From: Gemmatimonadota bacterium
GTDB taxonomy: Bacteria > Gemmatimonadota > Gemmatimonadetes > Longimicrobiales > RSA9
Length of the DNA stretch: 36,839 nucleotides
NCBI GenBank assembly: GCA_017881445.1
Contig: JADGQX010000014.1
Location: 1 to 36,839, forward strand
Direction: 5' to 3'
The notes under the pieces were generated by a model that ran no database searches, was not told the origin of the DNA, and saw nothing but the letters and a program-made list of their open reading frames with translations. A program made the translations under genes and the position numbers. Of the stretch, positions 1 to 8,927 are shown piece after piece; position 1 is the first letter of the stretch; each line of letters begins with the position of its first letter.

Positions 1-1196
1 TTGTGCGCGTTCACGAAGTCGATGTGCGACGAGATCGCGTTGATGTACGCCGCCTTCGCCGTGGCCTGGTCTCCCTTGCGCAGCGCGGCTTCCGCCTTGA
101 TGAACTGCAGCTCCGAGTACGTCATGAAGGGAAACTTCGGCTTGTCCGAGAAGATGTAGCGGCTGGGCGAGCCGACGGGCGGCGAGCCGGCGTACCCGAA
201 GACATTGTATGGCCGCTTCGTCGTATCCGTAATGATGGTCAGCGCATTGCCCACGTTCGGATCGAGGCCGCGGTAGACGCCGTCATGCGACGGCCCCATG
301 ATGCGGCTCAGGCGCGGATCGACGGTGCCGCCGAACTGCGTGCCGTCCACGAGCCCGACCGCGAACAGCGTCTGCCGGTAGCTGGGCAGGTTGCCCCGCC
401 TCGGGCCGTAGAAGCTGAAGTCGTCGTTGGCGCCCGCCCCCGGGAAGAGGAAGACGGCGTCGTCCGCGTTGCTGGCGAACGACTTGTCCACGTTGTCCAT
501 CACGGCCTGCGCGTTGTAGTTGCTCTTGGCCGTGTAGTGATTCAGCCCCAGCGCCTTCATGCCGTAGGCCAGCTTCAGCCACTTGGTGCGATCGCCGTTG
601 TACATGTGGTCGCCCACCGCCAGGTAGGTCTGGCTCACGGCGCCGTCCGTGCGCTGCAGGTTCACGACCGCGCTGTCCAGCAGCCGCTGGACCTCCGTGT
701 AGGCGAACTCCTCGGTGTCGTAGTCGAAGGAGAAGCGCGTCGGGTCGAAGGCTTCCTTGATGATAATCGGACCGTGCATGTCTACCAGCGCCTGCCAGCC
801 CCACGCCTTCATCACGTAGCCGACCCCGAGCACGTCCCAGCGCTGCTCGGCCGCGGCTTTGCTCATCATGGTGACCAGGTTCGACCCCAGCGACCAGTAG
901 ACGTCGCGCCACTGCTCGCCGCCGTTGTCGTTCGAGGGGTCGTACCCCATGCGGTCCCACGTGCTGGGCGTCGCGCTCGAGCCCGGCAGCATCCACATCT
1001 GGGTGAACCGCCCCACGAAGCGTCCGTCGTACTGCTGGGACATGACCATCCAGTGCAGCATGGGCGGCATGTACAGGTTGGCCGTCACCGTCTGGGGCGC
1101 GTTCGGATTGACGTTCACGTCCAGGAAATCCTTGCACGCGCCCGACGAGAGGGCCATCAGCCCGGCCAGGGCCACTGCGTAGAGTTTCTTCATCAT
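1..1196 (-). CDS. SusD/RagB-family outer-membrane lipoprotein (3' end beyond window)
   Basis: Surface lipoprotein that, with its SusC partner, captures oligomeric nutrients for TonB-dependent uptake; the substrate cannot be read from sequence. The frame is open from ATG 1196 to the window edge, about 398 codons. It starts MMKKLYAVALAGLMALSSGAC, a type II signal with the lipobox Cys at residue 21, followed by KDFLDVNVNPN, a typical SusD mature N-terminus. The last visible codons read AKAAYINAISSHIDFVNAH, typical of the helical C-terminal half of the SusD_RagB group. Family members usually run to about 480-550 residues, so roughly 100 are missing. Its ATG overlaps the susC stop by one base (TGATG), so the two are translationally coupled. 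Confidence 0.85.
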   Translation of the reverse strand, partial: MMKKLYAVALAGLMALSSGACKDFLDVNVNPNAPQTVTANLYMPPMLHWMVMSQQYDGRFVGRFTQMWMLPGSSATPSTWDRMGYDPSNDNGGEQWRDVYWSLGSNLVTMMSKAAAEQRWDVLGVGYVMKAWGWQALVDMHGPIIIKEAFDPTRFSFDYDTEEFAYTEVQRLLDSAVVNLQRTDGAVSQTYLAVGDHMYNGDRTKWLKLAYGMKALGLNHYTAKSNYNAQAVMDNVDKSFASNADDAVFLFPGAGANDDFSFYGPRRGNLPSYRQTLFAVGLVDGTQFGGTVDPRLSRIMGPSHDGVYRGLDPNVGNALTIITDTTKRPYNVFGYAGSPPVGSPSRYIFSDKPKFPFMTYSELQFIKAEAALRKGDQATAKAAYINAISSHIDFVNAH

Positions 1197-4100
1197 CAGA
1201 ACCCCACCCGGAAGCCGAAGTTGATCCCGCGCGGAATCGGGAAGTTGCCGTAGTCGATGCCGACACCGCCCGAGCCGCCCACCGCGGCGTCATTCCCATT
1301 CACGATCGGATCGAGCCCGGTGTAGTTGGTGATGAGGAACGGGTCCGTGATGGTAAGGAACACACTGGCCGTCCGGGCAAAGACGTACTTGCCGGGGACC
1401 TGGTAGCGCAGCGTGATGTCCTTGAGACGGATCCAGTTGATGTGCTTCTCGATGAACATCTCCTCGCTCATGTTCGTGTAGTAGCCCGTGTTCACGGCCG
1501 GGACCACGACGATGTTGTTGATCGTGGGGTTGGCGGTGTTCTCCTTGCCGTCGCGCAGGATGCCCTGGATCACGCGCGGCGTCTCGCGATCGAGCGTGCT
1601 CGTGGCCAGACCGCGTGCCGTGAGCCAGTGATCCGTTGCGTCGAAGATGTCCCCGCCGTACCGGATGTCGGTCAGGAAGTCGAGGCTGAAGCGCTTGTAG
1701 TTGAACGTGTTCGAGATACCCATGGTCCACGTGGGCTGACGGTCGTAGCCGCGATCGATGAAGTTCGCGGACTGGATCGGCAGACCCGAGGTCGGGTCGA
1801 TCAGCAGCTGGCCCTGCTTCCCGCCCGCCGTGGAATCGACCCGCAGCCAGAACAGCCCGCTGAGGGCCATCGTGGACTTCCCGGGCATGACGCCGTTGCG
1901 CACGTTGCCGTAGAGCCAGGTGTCAGACACGTAATACTCGGGCAGCTGTGGCGGCAGCGACGTCACCTTGCCGCGCTCGGCGGCCCAGTTCACCAGCAGG
2001 TCCCAGGAGAAGCCGGGCCTCTGGATCGGCACGCCGTGCACCGTCAGCTCCAACCCCTGGTTGCGCGTGGAGGCGCCGTTCAGGTTGAAGAGGATGAAGC
2101 CCGTGCCGTAGCTGCCTCGGAGGTTCTGCACGATCTCGTTGCTGGTCTGCTTGCGGTAGACCGTGGCATCCACACCCAGCCGGTCGTCCAGCATGCTCAG
2201 CTCCGTCCCGAACTCGTACGACTTGGCGAACTCGGGCTTGAGGGCCGGGTTCGGGCCGTAGAAGCCCGCCCCGTAGCCGGCATAGGAGGTGGTCTTGTAC
2301 TCGAGCGACGGCAGGTAGGAGTATGGCTGCGCGTCGTGGCCCACCTCGGCATAGCCGCCCCTCAACTTGCCGCTCGTGAAGAACTTCTTCATTACCGGGA
2401 ACGCATCCGTGAAGACGAAGCTGCCGTTGATTCCCGGGTAGAAGAACGAGTTGGCGTTCGTCGGGATCGTCGACGTCCAGGTGTTGTTGACCGTGCCGGT
2501 CAGGTACAGGTAGTCCCTGAAGTCCAGCTGAGCCTGGCCCACGGCGGTAACGAGTCGCCGCCGGATGATATTGGTCGCCTCGGTGCGGTTCAGCGTGTTG
2601 TTGATCGAGACGAAGTTGGGGTCCATGAAGCTCGTGCCGCCCAGCACGTCGTACGAAGCCCGCTCGTCACGGATCGTGTTGCCCAGCAGGCCGTTGATGG
2701 ACAGCCCGTTCAGGATCTGGTGCGGGTTGAAGTTGAGCAGCGTCTGCGCCGTGATGTTGCGCGTGAAGTCGGTTGTCTCGTCCAGGATCCCGCCGTAGCT
2801 GTAGCCCAGCGCGCTCTCCGGGTTGCGCAGCACCTCGACCTGGTCCGTGTAGTTGTCGGTCCCGATGTTGGTCTTCAGGTAGCCCCAGGAGAAGGGCATG
2901 ATCTTCAGGCCGACGTTGACGTTGATGCGGCTGTTCTTCGTGTCGCTGTGATTCTTGTTCACGTTGAAGTACGGATTGTCGAGCTCCGCGCCCTGCGAGA
3001 GCGTGGTGATGCGCAGGCGCGTGCCCGCGGGCGTCAGCCAGTTCTTGGCATCGGAGGTGTCCGGCCACGCCAGCAAACCCAGCAGCGGGCCGGCGTTGGC
3101 CGTCAGCGGCATGTTGTTCACCGCGTACGAGTACTGCATCACCGCGTCCACGTTCAGCCAGTCGAGCGCCTGTGCCTGCGAGGCGGCCGTCACGTTGATG
3201 CGGTCGTACTTCGAGTTCGGGATCACGCCGTTCTGCCGCGTGTCCCCCGCGGACAGCCGGTAGTTCATGCGGCCGTCGTTGGTCGCGCCGCTGAACGCCA
3301 GGTTGTGGTGCTGCGTCAGCGCGGTCTGGAAGAAGCCGGCCACGTTGTCGTAGAACTTCGTCCCCGCCGGATAGGGGGACCCGAAGTACAGGAGGGTCGT
3401 GCCGCCCAGCAGGCTGGAGCCGTACACGTTCTGTGTCTCCGGCCGGCTGCGCGTCCCCTCCAGCTTGAAGTCTGCACTGTACTCGAAGCCGCCGGTCCCA
3501 GCCTTGCCGCGCTTGGTCGTGATCACGATGGCGCCGTTGGCCGCGTCGATCCCGTACAGTGCGGCGGCCTCCGGTCCCTTCAGCACCGTGATGCTCTCGA
3601 TGTCCTCGGAGTTGAAGTCCGCCATGCGGTTGGTGAAGTCGATGCCGCGGTTGCTCAGCGCCGTGTTCGAGCTCACGTCGGAGGCGAGAGCGAACGTGTT
3701 GAGTGTCTTGTTGTCGGCGGGCAGACCGTCGATGATGAAGAGCGGCTGGTTGCTGCTGCTGATCGAGCTGGTGCCGCGGATCGTGATCGACGACGAGGCG
3801 CCGGGCAGACCCGACGTGCTCGTCACGTCCACGCCCGCGACGCGCCCCGCCAGCCCATTGATGAAGTTCTCGCGCTGCGTACCCGCGATCACGGTTCCGC
3901 GCACGGTCTGCTGCGACGTGCCCAGCGACTTCTTCTGCGCCGTCTGGCCGAGCGCCGTGACCACCATCGCCTGCAGCCCGATGGCCGTCGTCTCCATCTG
4001 CACGTTGATGGCGCCGGAGGTGCCGACCGTGCGCTCCACCGTCGCCATGCCGATGAAGCTGAACTGCAGTATCTGGCCCGGCGCCGCGCGGATCGAGTAG

Positions 4101-4276
4101 CTCCCCGCGTTGTTGCTCAATGTTCCCTGGCCAGTCCCCTTGATCAGGATCTGCGCGCCAACGACGGGCGCGCCCTGGTCGTTAGTCACCTTGCCGGTGA
4201 CCGTCGTTTGCTGTGCAAAAGCTTGGGCTGCAATGAGAAAAACTCCCATTACCGCCAAGACGACACGGTTTTTCAT
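1196..4276 (-). CDS. SusC/RagA-family TonB-linked outer-membrane protein
   Basis: Outer-membrane beta-barrel transporter of 1026 residues driven by TonB/ExbBD. Residues 1-21 form a Sec signal ending AQAFA. Residues ~24-105 are a carboxypeptidase-regulatory-like beta-sandwich (TVTGKVTNDQGAPVVGAQI), the usual N-terminal extension of SusC proteins. The plug follows at ~115-235, with PLFIIDGLPADN and ESITVLKGPEAAALYG then ANGAIVITTKRGKAG, the SusC/RagA signature. The remainder is the barrel, ending in Phe (FGFRVGF), as BAM substrates do. No good Shine-Dalgarno precedes ATG 4276 (GGTATAACTC), but a small upstream frame with a strong one ends three bases before it. susD follows directly, forming a two-gene transport operon. 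Confidence 0.93.
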   Translation of the reverse strand: MKNRVVLAVMGVFLIAAQAFAQQTTVTGKVTNDQGAPVVGAQILIKGTGQGTLSNNAGSYSIRAAPGQILQFSFIGMATVERTVGTSGAINVQMETTAIGLQAMVVTALGQTAQKKSLGTSQQTVRGTVIAGTQRENFINGLAGRVAGVDVTSTSGLPGASSSITIRGTSSISSSNQPLFIIDGLPADNKTLNTFALASDVSSNTALSNRGIDFTNRMADFNSEDIESITVLKGPEAAALYGIDAANGAIVITTKRGKAGTGGFEYSADFKLEGTRSRPETQNVYGSSLLGGTTLLYFGSPYPAGTKFYDNVAGFFQTALTQHHNLAFSGATNDGRMNYRLSAGDTRQNGVIPNSKYDRINVTAASQAQALDWLNVDAVMQYSYAVNNMPLTANAGPLLGLLAWPDTSDAKNWLTPAGTRLRITTLSQGAELDNPYFNVNKNHSDTKNSRINVNVGLKIMPFSWGYLKTNIGTDNYTDQVEVLRNPESALGYSYGGILDETTDFTRNITAQTLLNFNPHQILNGLSINGLLGNTIRDERASYDVLGGTSFMDPNFVSINNTLNRTEATNIIRRRLVTAVGQAQLDFRDYLYLTGTVNNTWTSTIPTNANSFFYPGINGSFVFTDAFPVMKKFFTSGKLRGGYAEVGHDAQPYSYLPSLEYKTTSYAGYGAGFYGPNPALKPEFAKSYEFGTELSMLDDRLGVDATVYRKQTSNEIVQNLRGSYGTGFILFNLNGASTRNQGLELTVHGVPIQRPGFSWDLLVNWAAERGKVTSLPPQLPEYYVSDTWLYGNVRNGVMPGKSTMALSGLFWLRVDSTAGGKQGQLLIDPTSGLPIQSANFIDRGYDRQPTWTMGISNTFNYKRFSLDFLTDIRYGGDIFDATDHWLTARGLATSTLDRETPRVIQGILRDGKENTANPTINNIVVVPAVNTGYYTNMSEEMFIEKHINWIRLKDITLRYQVPGKYVFARTASVFLTITDPFLITNYTGLDPIVNGNDAAVGGSGGVGIDYGNFPIPRGINFGFRVGF

Positions 4277-4279
4277 GAG

Positions 4280-4471
4280 TTATACCGGGAAGCGGTGAGT
4301 GAAAGCCCTCGGGCACCCGTGGAATTGCCCGCCGGCACGTCGTCGATCGGATATTTGCCGCCGGCCATTGGCCTTGGCGTGCCCTCTTCCGCGACTCTCC
4401 AGCGGACTAGCCCCGCCGATCAGCGCCGCATACGCGGCCTCGAGCGGCGGAGCGCGCCTGTGGAATCTCAT
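4280..4471 (-). CDS. Candidate 63-residue leader ORF coupled to susC
   Basis: No family is recognised. It begins MRFHRRAPPLEAAYAALIGG and ends HRFPV; it is Arg-rich with no signal or membrane segment. The reason to list it is its start: GAGGAGG, seven bases, ATG, the best Shine-Dalgarno in the 5' region of susC. Its TAA is only three bases from the susC ATG, which has no such site of its own, so ribosomes ending here could re-initiate on susC. Against it, GC at third codon positions looks lower than in neighbouring genes, so the peptide itself may not matter. The start region overlaps a small hairpin (GGTTTC 4474-4479 with GAAACC 4493-4498) that could mask the site. Confidence 0.3.
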   Translation of the reverse strand: MRFHRRAPPLEAAYAALIGGASPLESRGRGHAKANGRRQISDRRRAGGQFHGCPRAFTHRFPV

Positions 4472-4857
4472 CGGGTTTCCTCCTCGGAGAGAGAAACCAG
4501 CACGGGCCGTTTCCCGACCCGTCGCCGGCACCCTCGACGGCGCCGGAAGGACGACAAGCCCCGCGTCTCCAGGGTGCGCTAGATGCGCAACGGGAGCTCG
4601 GGGCTCAGTGGGCCTCCTTCGGTCGTGGCGGAGCGGACGGCGCTCCGCGCGTCCTCGGCTGGGCTGGTACGATTCAGTTCAATAGGGAGCGTCCGTACGC
4701 GCTCGGCAAGGTCATTCTGCCGCAACCCGGGGTGTCGCGCGCGCCGAAACTGCAGTTTTTTGCATCTATTTACGGCGGGCGACCCAAGCTGCGCGGTGAG
4801 CGCGCCAGCTTGCCGGGGGTCGTCAATTTCGGTCCGGCGGATCGGCCCGGCCGTGCC
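4472..4857. other. Long non-coding stretch upstream of susC
   Basis: No convincing gene was found between the leader ORF and the coiled-coil gene. It holds an 8-bp GC hairpin with a 5-base loop at 4628-4648 (GCGGAGCG / CGCTCCGC), without a T-run on either side. It also holds an AT-rich island near 4749-4772 (ttttttgcatctatttac), the most likely promoter region for the leftward susCD operon. No -35/-10 pair could be assigned confidently and no cobalamin-type riboswitch core was recognised. Confidence 0.4.
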
Positions 4858-5253
4858 TCAAGCCCGCGGGGACGGTGTCACGTCCGGCGGCCGGGGTGGC
4901 GGCATCTGCGGGGTCGTCGGCGGTGGCGCGGCCGACCGCTGGGCGGGCGCCGCGAGCTGGCGCATGAAGTCGCGCTCTTCGCTGAGCCGATCGATCCGTT
5001 CCTGGGCGGCCGTCAACTCGAGCTGCGTGCCGGCGAGACTCTCGGCGAGCTGCTCGACGCGTTGCTGGAGCTGGAGGTCGGCGGTGGGATGTCGGTCGCG
5101 GCGCACGGCCAGCAGGAAGCCGCCGGCGCCGAAGAGGAACCCCGGTACGATGAACGGCGCGGTGTGCCCGATTTCGGCGAAGAAGGCGACCGAGGCGAGC
5201 ATCAGCCCCGCGCCCATGAGCTTGTTGAGGATGTCGCCCGTCTTCAGCGTCAC
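4858..5253 (-). CDS. Small membrane protein with C-terminal coiled coil
   Basis: 131 residues, function unknown. GTG 5253 is chosen because GGGGAG lies six to seven bases upstream; the longer in-frame N-terminus is charged and non-domain-like. It begins VTLKTGDILNKLMGAG. Two hydrophobic segments follow (about residues 13-26 and 33-50), then a short RRDRH basic turn. A heptad-rich helix comes next (about 58-95, LQQRVEQLAESLAGTQLEL), and the tail is Pro/Ala-rich. The basic residues after the second segment suggest both ends face the cytoplasm. Read with the M13 peptidase in the same direction, 163 bases downstream of it, but nothing ties the two functionally. Confidence 0.7.
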   Translation of the reverse strand: MTLKTGDILNKLMGAGLMLASVAFFAEIGHTAPFIVPGFLFGAGGFLLAVRRDRHPTADLQLQQRVEQLAESLAGTQLELTAAQERIDRLSEERDFMRQLAAPAQRSAAPPPTTPQMPPPRPPDVTPSPRA

Positions 5254-5416
5254 GGCTGTCTCCCCGGTTTCAGGCTCGGTGTCATGGCCGTCGGGACGCA
5301 GACGGCCGGCGACGCCGGCGCAGCGGTCCGCCGGCAACCGACTTCCTTACGCAGCGCAGCCGACCGGGTTTCCGCCGCGGTTCGCGGCGCCAGGGCCATG
5401 GCGCACCTCCGGCGTA

Positions 5417-7504
5417 TCACCAGATGCGCACACGGGCCCCGCTGGACAGCGCGAGCTTCTGCCCGGGCTTCACGCCGAAGGCCGGGTACCACGCGTCGAT
5501 GTTGCGCACCGTGTCGGCGCGGTACCGGGCGGGGGCGTGGCCGTCTGTCAGGATCTGCTGACGGGCGGCCGGCTCGCGGCTCTTGCTACGCCAGTTCTGC
5601 GCGAAGGCGAGAAAGAACTGCTGGTCGCCCGAGAGGCCCTGGGCGGCCGGGGCGGGCTGGCCGCGCAGCGACAGCTTCCAGGCGTCGTAGGCGGCGGCGA
5701 CGCCGGCCACGTCCGCGATGTTCTCGCCCAGCGTCTGCTTGCCTTTGACGGCGAGGTCGGGGAAGGGGCGGTAGGCGTCGAACTGCTTTGCCAGCCTGTC
5801 GGCGGCGGCGCGGAAGTGCGCCAGATCCGCGGGGGTCCACCAGTTCGCCAGCCTGCCGGTCGGGTCGAAGAGCGCGCCCTGGTCGTCGAAGCTGTGGCTG
5901 ATCTCGTGTCCGATGACGGAGCCGATGGCGCCGTAGTTCATGGCGGCCGGCCGCTGGGGATCGAAGAAGGGTGGCTGGAGAATGGCCGCGGGGAAATTGA
6001 GCGCGTTCATGGCCGGCAGGTTGACGGCGTTGACGGTCTGGGGCGTCATCACCCACTCGCCGCGGTCCACGGGCCGCCCGAGCTTGGCCAGGTTGCGCTT
6101 CAGCTCGAAGGCCTGCGCCCGCTCGGCGTTGCCGAAGGCGTCGCCGCGCACGACCCGGAGGGCGGAGTAGTCGAGCCAGCGGTCGGGGTAGCCGATGCCG
6201 ACCTTCAGCGCCGCGACCTTGGCCTTGGCATTCGCCCTGGTCGCGGGCGCCATCCAATCGAGCCTGTCGATGCGGGCGACGAAGGCGGTCATCAGGTTGC
6301 GGACCAGGGCCTCGACCGCCGCCTTGGACTGGGGCGGGAAGTAGCGGGCGGCGTAGAGCCGGCCCACCGCGTCGCCCAGGGCTCCGTTGGTGGCCTCGAC
6401 GGCCGACTTCCAGCGGTCGGGCAGCTGGGGCGTGCCCGAGAGGACGCTGCCGTAGAAGGCGAAGCTCTCGTTCACGAACGCCTTCGGCAGCACGCCCGAG
6501 CGCTGGTCCACCGCGTGGAATGCCAGGAAGTCCTTCCAGGTGTCGATGGGGAGCGAGCCGACGAGCGCGGCGATGCCGGTGAATGCGCTCGGCTGCCAGA
6601 CCACGAGCTGCCTCTCGCCGCCGAGTCCGGCGGCCTGGAAGAAGGTCTTCCAGTCGAGGCCGGGGGCCCGCGCCTGGAGCTGAGCCAGCGTGACGTGGTT
6701 GTTGCCTTTGGCCACGTCCTCGGTCGCCTCGCGGCTCCAGTGCGCCCGGGCTATGCGACGCTCGAGCTCCAGCACGCGCGCGGCCCGCGCCCGGGCGTCC
6801 GGGAAACCGGCCAGCCGCAGCACGGCGGCGATGTGCGCCCCGTACTTCGTCCGGATCGCGGCCATGCGGGGCGAGGCGTCGATGTAGTACTCGCGGTCGG
6901 GCATGCCGAGCCCGCCCTGGACGAGGAACGCGGAGTAGCGCGAGGGGTCGCTCAGGTCCTGGGCGATCCACAGGCCGAAGAGGTTGCTGGTGTAGAGGTT
7001 GGTCGAGTTGAGGATGTCGATGTCGGCGCGCAGCGTGCCGCCCAGCGCACGCGCCAGGCTGGTGCGGTCGGCGATGGCGGCGATGGCGTCGAGCAGCGGC
7101 TTCAGCGGCGCCGTCCCCCTGGCATCGATGGCCGCCTGGTCCAGGTAGCTGGCATAGTAGTCGCCGATCTTACGAGCGTCGGAGCCGGCGGGCGCATTCG
7201 TTTTCGCCAGCCCGAGGATCAGGTCGGAGGTCCGCTTGCTGGTCAGTTCGTCCAGCATCGCGAAGTTGCCGGTGGAGGCCCGGTCGGCGGGGATCGTCGT
7301 CTTCTTCAGCCAGGTGCCGTTGGCATAGGCGAAGAAGTCGTCGCCCGGCGCGACGGCGCGATCCATCCCGGCGGTCTCGATGCCGTGCGAGGCGGGGGTG
7401 CGGCTGACGGCAGGAACCTGGGCGGCGCCCGGCCCGCTCGCGACGGAAAGGCCCAGGGCGAGCGTGACGACGATGGCGCTCGAGGTGCGTCCGATGATAG
7501 TCAT
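5417..7504 (-). CDS. M13 (neprilysin-like) zinc metallopeptidase
   Basis: Secreted or periplasmic zinc endopeptidase of 695 residues. Residues 1-29 are a Sec signal (MTIIGRTSSAIVVTLALGL, then SGPGAAQ). The N-terminal M13 domain covers about 40-430. The catalytic Peptidase_M13 domain holds HEISH (His533, Glu534, His537) in VIGHEISHSFDDQGALFD and the third zinc ligand Glu594 in GENIADVAG. The NALNFPAAILQPPFF segment matches the NAYY-type substrate-backbone motif region. The C-terminus DAWYPAFGVKPGQKLAL...RIW is the family ending, though the usual Cys before the final Trp is absent. Length matches bacterial PepO-like members. No clear Shine-Dalgarno is visible before ATG 7504. Probable role: peptide degradation in the envelope. 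Confidence 0.93.
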   Translation of the reverse strand: MTIIGRTSSAIVVTLALGLSVASGPGAAQVPAVSRTPASHGIETAGMDRAVAPGDDFFAYANGTWLKKTTIPADRASTGNFAMLDELTSKRTSDLILGLAKTNAPAGSDARKIGDYYASYLDQAAIDARGTAPLKPLLDAIAAIADRTSLARALGGTLRADIDILNSTNLYTSNLFGLWIAQDLSDPSRYSAFLVQGGLGMPDREYYIDASPRMAAIRTKYGAHIAAVLRLAGFPDARARAARVLELERRIARAHWSREATEDVAKGNNHVTLAQLQARAPGLDWKTFFQAAGLGGERQLVVWQPSAFTGIAALVGSLPIDTWKDFLAFHAVDQRSGVLPKAFVNESFAFYGSVLSGTPQLPDRWKSAVEATNGALGDAVGRLYAARYFPPQSKAAVEALVRNLMTAFVARIDRLDWMAPATRANAKAKVAALKVGIGYPDRWLDYSALRVVRGDAFGNAERAQAFELKRNLAKLGRPVDRGEWVMTPQTVNAVNLPAMNALNFPAAILQPPFFDPQRPAAMNYGAIGSVIGHEISHSFDDQGALFDPTGRLANWWTPADLAHFRAAADRLAKQFDAYRPFPDLAVKGKQTLGENIADVAGVAAAYDAWKLSLRGQPAPAAQGLSGDQQFFLAFAQNWRSKSREPAARQQILTDGHAPARYRADTVRNIDAWYPAFGVKPGQKLALSSGARVRIW

Positions 7505-7683
7505 GGCGCGCGCGTCCGGCGATAGGATCCAGAGGGGATTGCCTTGCGCAGCAGACGATAGGCTGGCGAGCGAAGGCGCGTCAACACGGCCCGGGCCCGG
7601 CCGGGGCCAGCCGCCGTCTTCAATCGCCTCGGCCGGTCACCAGGTACTCGCTCTGCTAGCCGCGCGGGGGTCTGGCCGGCGGC

Positions 7684-8058
7684 TCAGGCGGCCGGCCCGG
7701 GCCCGTCGTTGTAGCCGCGGTCGCCGTAGGGGGCGAGGCGCTCGAGCCAGAGCGCCTCGAGCACCGCGAGGTCGGGGCCCGGATTCCAGGGGCCGGGGTC
7801 GTCGGGCGGGCTCAGCGTATCCAGCACCTCGAAGACGAAGGCGTCGGCGCCGAGCTCGCTCCAATCCCGCTGCAGGGCGCGGTTGGGATGGGCGCCGAAG
7901 CGGAGCTGAGCGCGCTGCCGGTTGAGCATGGCGGGCAGGTCGGCGCTGGAGCCGACCAGGGCCTTGCCGTTCGTCGTGTTGCGGACGCAGAAGATGCCCG
8001 CGGGGCGGCGGCTCTCCCTGTACTCGCGGCTCGCCGCCCTGCGCTCGGCCGGGTTCAC
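7684..8058 (-). CDS. GIY-YIG nuclease-family protein
   Basis: 124 residues from the preferred GTG 8058, which has GGGGATGAGG just upstream; another GTG at 8082 would overlap the preceding gene by 20 bases and has no such site. The core RRPAGIFCVRNTTNGKALVG, with LNRQRAQLRFGAHPNRALQRDW and FEVLDTLSPPDD, matches the stand-alone GIY-YIG family found in many soil bacteria (XGVY...I.N..NGK.FVGSS, then an H.N..LQ.DW block and a Glu-rich helix). GIY and YIG are degenerate here (GIF, LVG). The conserved Arg is plausibly in NRQR and the Glu in LEALWLERL. Substrate unknown. It starts four bases after the hemolysin III stop, so the pair is co-translated. Confidence 0.75.
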   Translation of the reverse strand: MNPAERRAASREYRESRRPAGIFCVRNTTNGKALVGSSADLPAMLNRQRAQLRFGAHPNRALQRDWSELGADAFVFEVLDTLSPPDDPGPWNPGPDLAVLEALWLERLAPYGDRGYNDGPGPAA

Positions 8059-8062
8059 GACC

Positions 8063-8692
8063 TCATCCCCGGACGGCGACACCCACGGCCAGGGCGTGGC
8101 ACAGGCTGCCCAGCAGCACGAAAACGTGCCAGATGGCGTGAGCGTACGGGATGCGGCGGGAGTGATAGAACGCGGTCCCGCCGGTGTAGGCGAGGCCGCC
8201 GGCGAGCAGCCAGAGCAGCGTCGCCAGGGGCAGGTGGTGGATCATGGGGCCGACGGCGATGACGATGAGCCATCCCATGGCGACGTAGAGCGCGGTGGAG
8301 AGCCGGCTGAAGCGGCCGGCATAGAAGAGCTTGAAGACGACGCCCGCGATGGCCAGACCCCAGACCACGCCCAGGAGGCTCCAGCCCCAGCCGCCGCGCA
8401 GGTCGCCGATCATGAAGGGCGTGTAGGTGCCGGCGATCAGCAGGTAGATGGCGCCGTGGTCGAGCACCTTGAGCCGCGCCCGCACCTCGGGGCGCCGGGC
8501 CGTGTGGTAGGCGGTGGACGCGCCGTAGAGCAGCACCAGAGTGCCGACGAAGATGGAGACGCCGACGATCTTCCACGGGTCGCCGTGCAGCGCCGTCCAG
8601 ACGATGAGGGCGGTGCCGCCCAGGACGCTGGCGAGGATGCCGACGGCGTGGGTGAGTGCGTTGGCCAGGTCGTCGCGGGTCGGTCGGTCCAT
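8063..8692 (-). CDS. Hemolysin III / PAQR-family membrane protein
   Basis: 209-residue inner-membrane protein with seven hydrophobic segments, of the YqfA/hemolysin III branch of the PAQR superfamily. The zinc-site motifs are present in order: Ser and His in GASTAYHT, Asp in LKVLDHGAIYLLIAGTYTP, and two His in IPYAHAIWHVFVLLGSLCH. The PAQR fold is associated with zinc-dependent hydrolase (ceramidase-like) activity; the substrate of bacterial members is not established. GGGAG sits about five bases before ATG 8692. Followed immediately by the GIY-YIG gene. Divergent from the small gene at 8.9 kb across a 235-base gap in which no other gene was seen. Confidence 0.9.
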   Translation of the reverse strand: MDRPTRDDLANALTHAVGILASVLGGTALIVWTALHGDPWKIVGVSIFVGTLVLLYGASTAYHTARRPEVRARLKVLDHGAIYLLIAGTYTPFMIGDLRGGWGWSLLGVVWGLAIAGVVFKLFYAGRFSRLSTALYVAMGWLIVIAVGPMIHHLPLATLLWLLAGGLAYTGGTAFYHSRRIPYAHAIWHVFVLLGSLCHALAVGVAVRG

Positions 8693-8927
8693 TCGGGCTC
8701 CCGTCTGAGTCGGGCCGCGCAGATACGCGCGGCGCCGCTAAAGCTAACGGTTCGGGGCCTTCCTGACGACGCGGCGGCCGGTCCGGCGCCCCGCCGTCGG
8801 CGTTGCATTGGGAGTGCCGCGGACCACGCGGAGGCCAGGCGGGTATCAGAAGAAGCCCGCCGGATGCGCGCACGCGTCCCGCCCGCGCGCTATCCGAAAA
8901 GCGATCCCTCCGTAATGGAGAACCGCC

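Noticed and set aside
1442-4582. A 1046-codon open frame on the plus strand opposite susC
   Set aside because: Antisense shadow caused by the high GC content: Val/Arg/His-rich with no domain, while the minus strand reads a full SusC protein.
4472-4857. Cobalamin riboswitch upstream of susC
   Set aside because: The conserved B12-box and GCCACTG core were not found on the minus strand.
4583-7525. A 980-codon plus-strand frame opposite the M13 peptidase
   Set aside because: No recognisable domain; the complementary strand has the signal peptide, HEISH and GENIAD motifs.
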